Shown here in pieces: positions 5,785-5,813 of a stretch of DNA of 5,813 bases. Positions within the stretch are counted from its first letter, which is position 1; every line of letters starts with the position of its first letter. The stretch covers positions 1 to 5,813 of the forward strand of contig CAITZE010000228.1 of assembly GCA_903896775.1 (NCBI GenBank), given 5' to 3'. The notes beneath the pieces were generated by a model that saw only the letters and a list, made by a program, of their open reading frames with translations, was not told the DNA's origin and searched no databases. This DNA is from an uncultured bacterium (lineage in GTDB: Bacteria > Pseudomonadota > Alphaproteobacteria > Rhodospirillales > Rhodospirillaceae). Both the position numbers and the translations under genes were made by a program.

Positions 5785-5813
5785 CGCGCCAGATACCGGC
5801 TAAGGCGCTTCAA

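Noticed and set aside
5786..5808. GCGCC/GGCGC inverted repeat after marR as a terminator
   Set aside because: Five pairs around a 13-base loop with no T-run visible before the window ends.
5781..5813. Possible 3' end of a convergent minus-strand gene (about 10 codons ending in TAG at 5781-5783, overlapping the marR stop)
   Set aside because: The frame is open and the residues (LKRLSRYLAR) look protein-like, but 33 bases are too few to support a call.

Overview
The window looks like a moderately GC-rich proteobacterial chromosome segment, most likely alphaproteobacterial. This is inferred from the KamA-like radical SAM protein with a short N-terminus, the type II sulfide:quinone oxidoreductase and the NlpI-like TPR lipoprotein; no rRNA or other marker gene is present to fix the taxon. 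Coding density is high. I see no tRNA, rRNA, CRISPR array, insertion sequence or phage gene. All gaps between genes are about 110 bases or less.

Layout from left to right. (1) Positions 1-621, plus strand: the C-terminal two thirds of PspF, the sigma-54 activator of the phage-shock (envelope stress) regulon, cut by the window edge. (2) 636-1574, minus: a TPR-repeat lipoprotein, convergent with pspF and separated from it by 14 bases. (3) 1680-2759, minus: a nitronate monooxygenase-family flavoenzyme. (4) 2769-4019, minus: a type II sulfide:quinone oxidoreductase (SQR) with both catalytic cysteines. Genes 4 and 3 are transcribed in that order, 9 bases apart and in the same reading frame, so they are almost certainly one operon; the lipoprotein may be read from the same transcript or from its own AT-rich promoter. 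(5) 4128-5207, minus: a lysine 2,3-aminomutase-like radical SAM enzyme. (6) 5317-5784, plus: a MarR-family regulator divergent from gene 5, with a perfect 10+10 bp inverted repeat directly in front of its ribosome binding site.

Functionally the segment mixes envelope stress (pspF, lipoprotein), sulfide oxidation into the quinone pool (SQR) with a flavin oxidoreductase partner, and an amino-acid or EF-P-related radical SAM enzyme beside a MarR switch. The families are all known. The points most worth checking are the SQR + nitronate monooxygenase pairing (same-frame tandem with only a TAG between them), the palindromic control region between marR and the aminomutase gene, and the start codons of SQR, the aminomutase and MarR, where the longest open frame is probably not the real protein.
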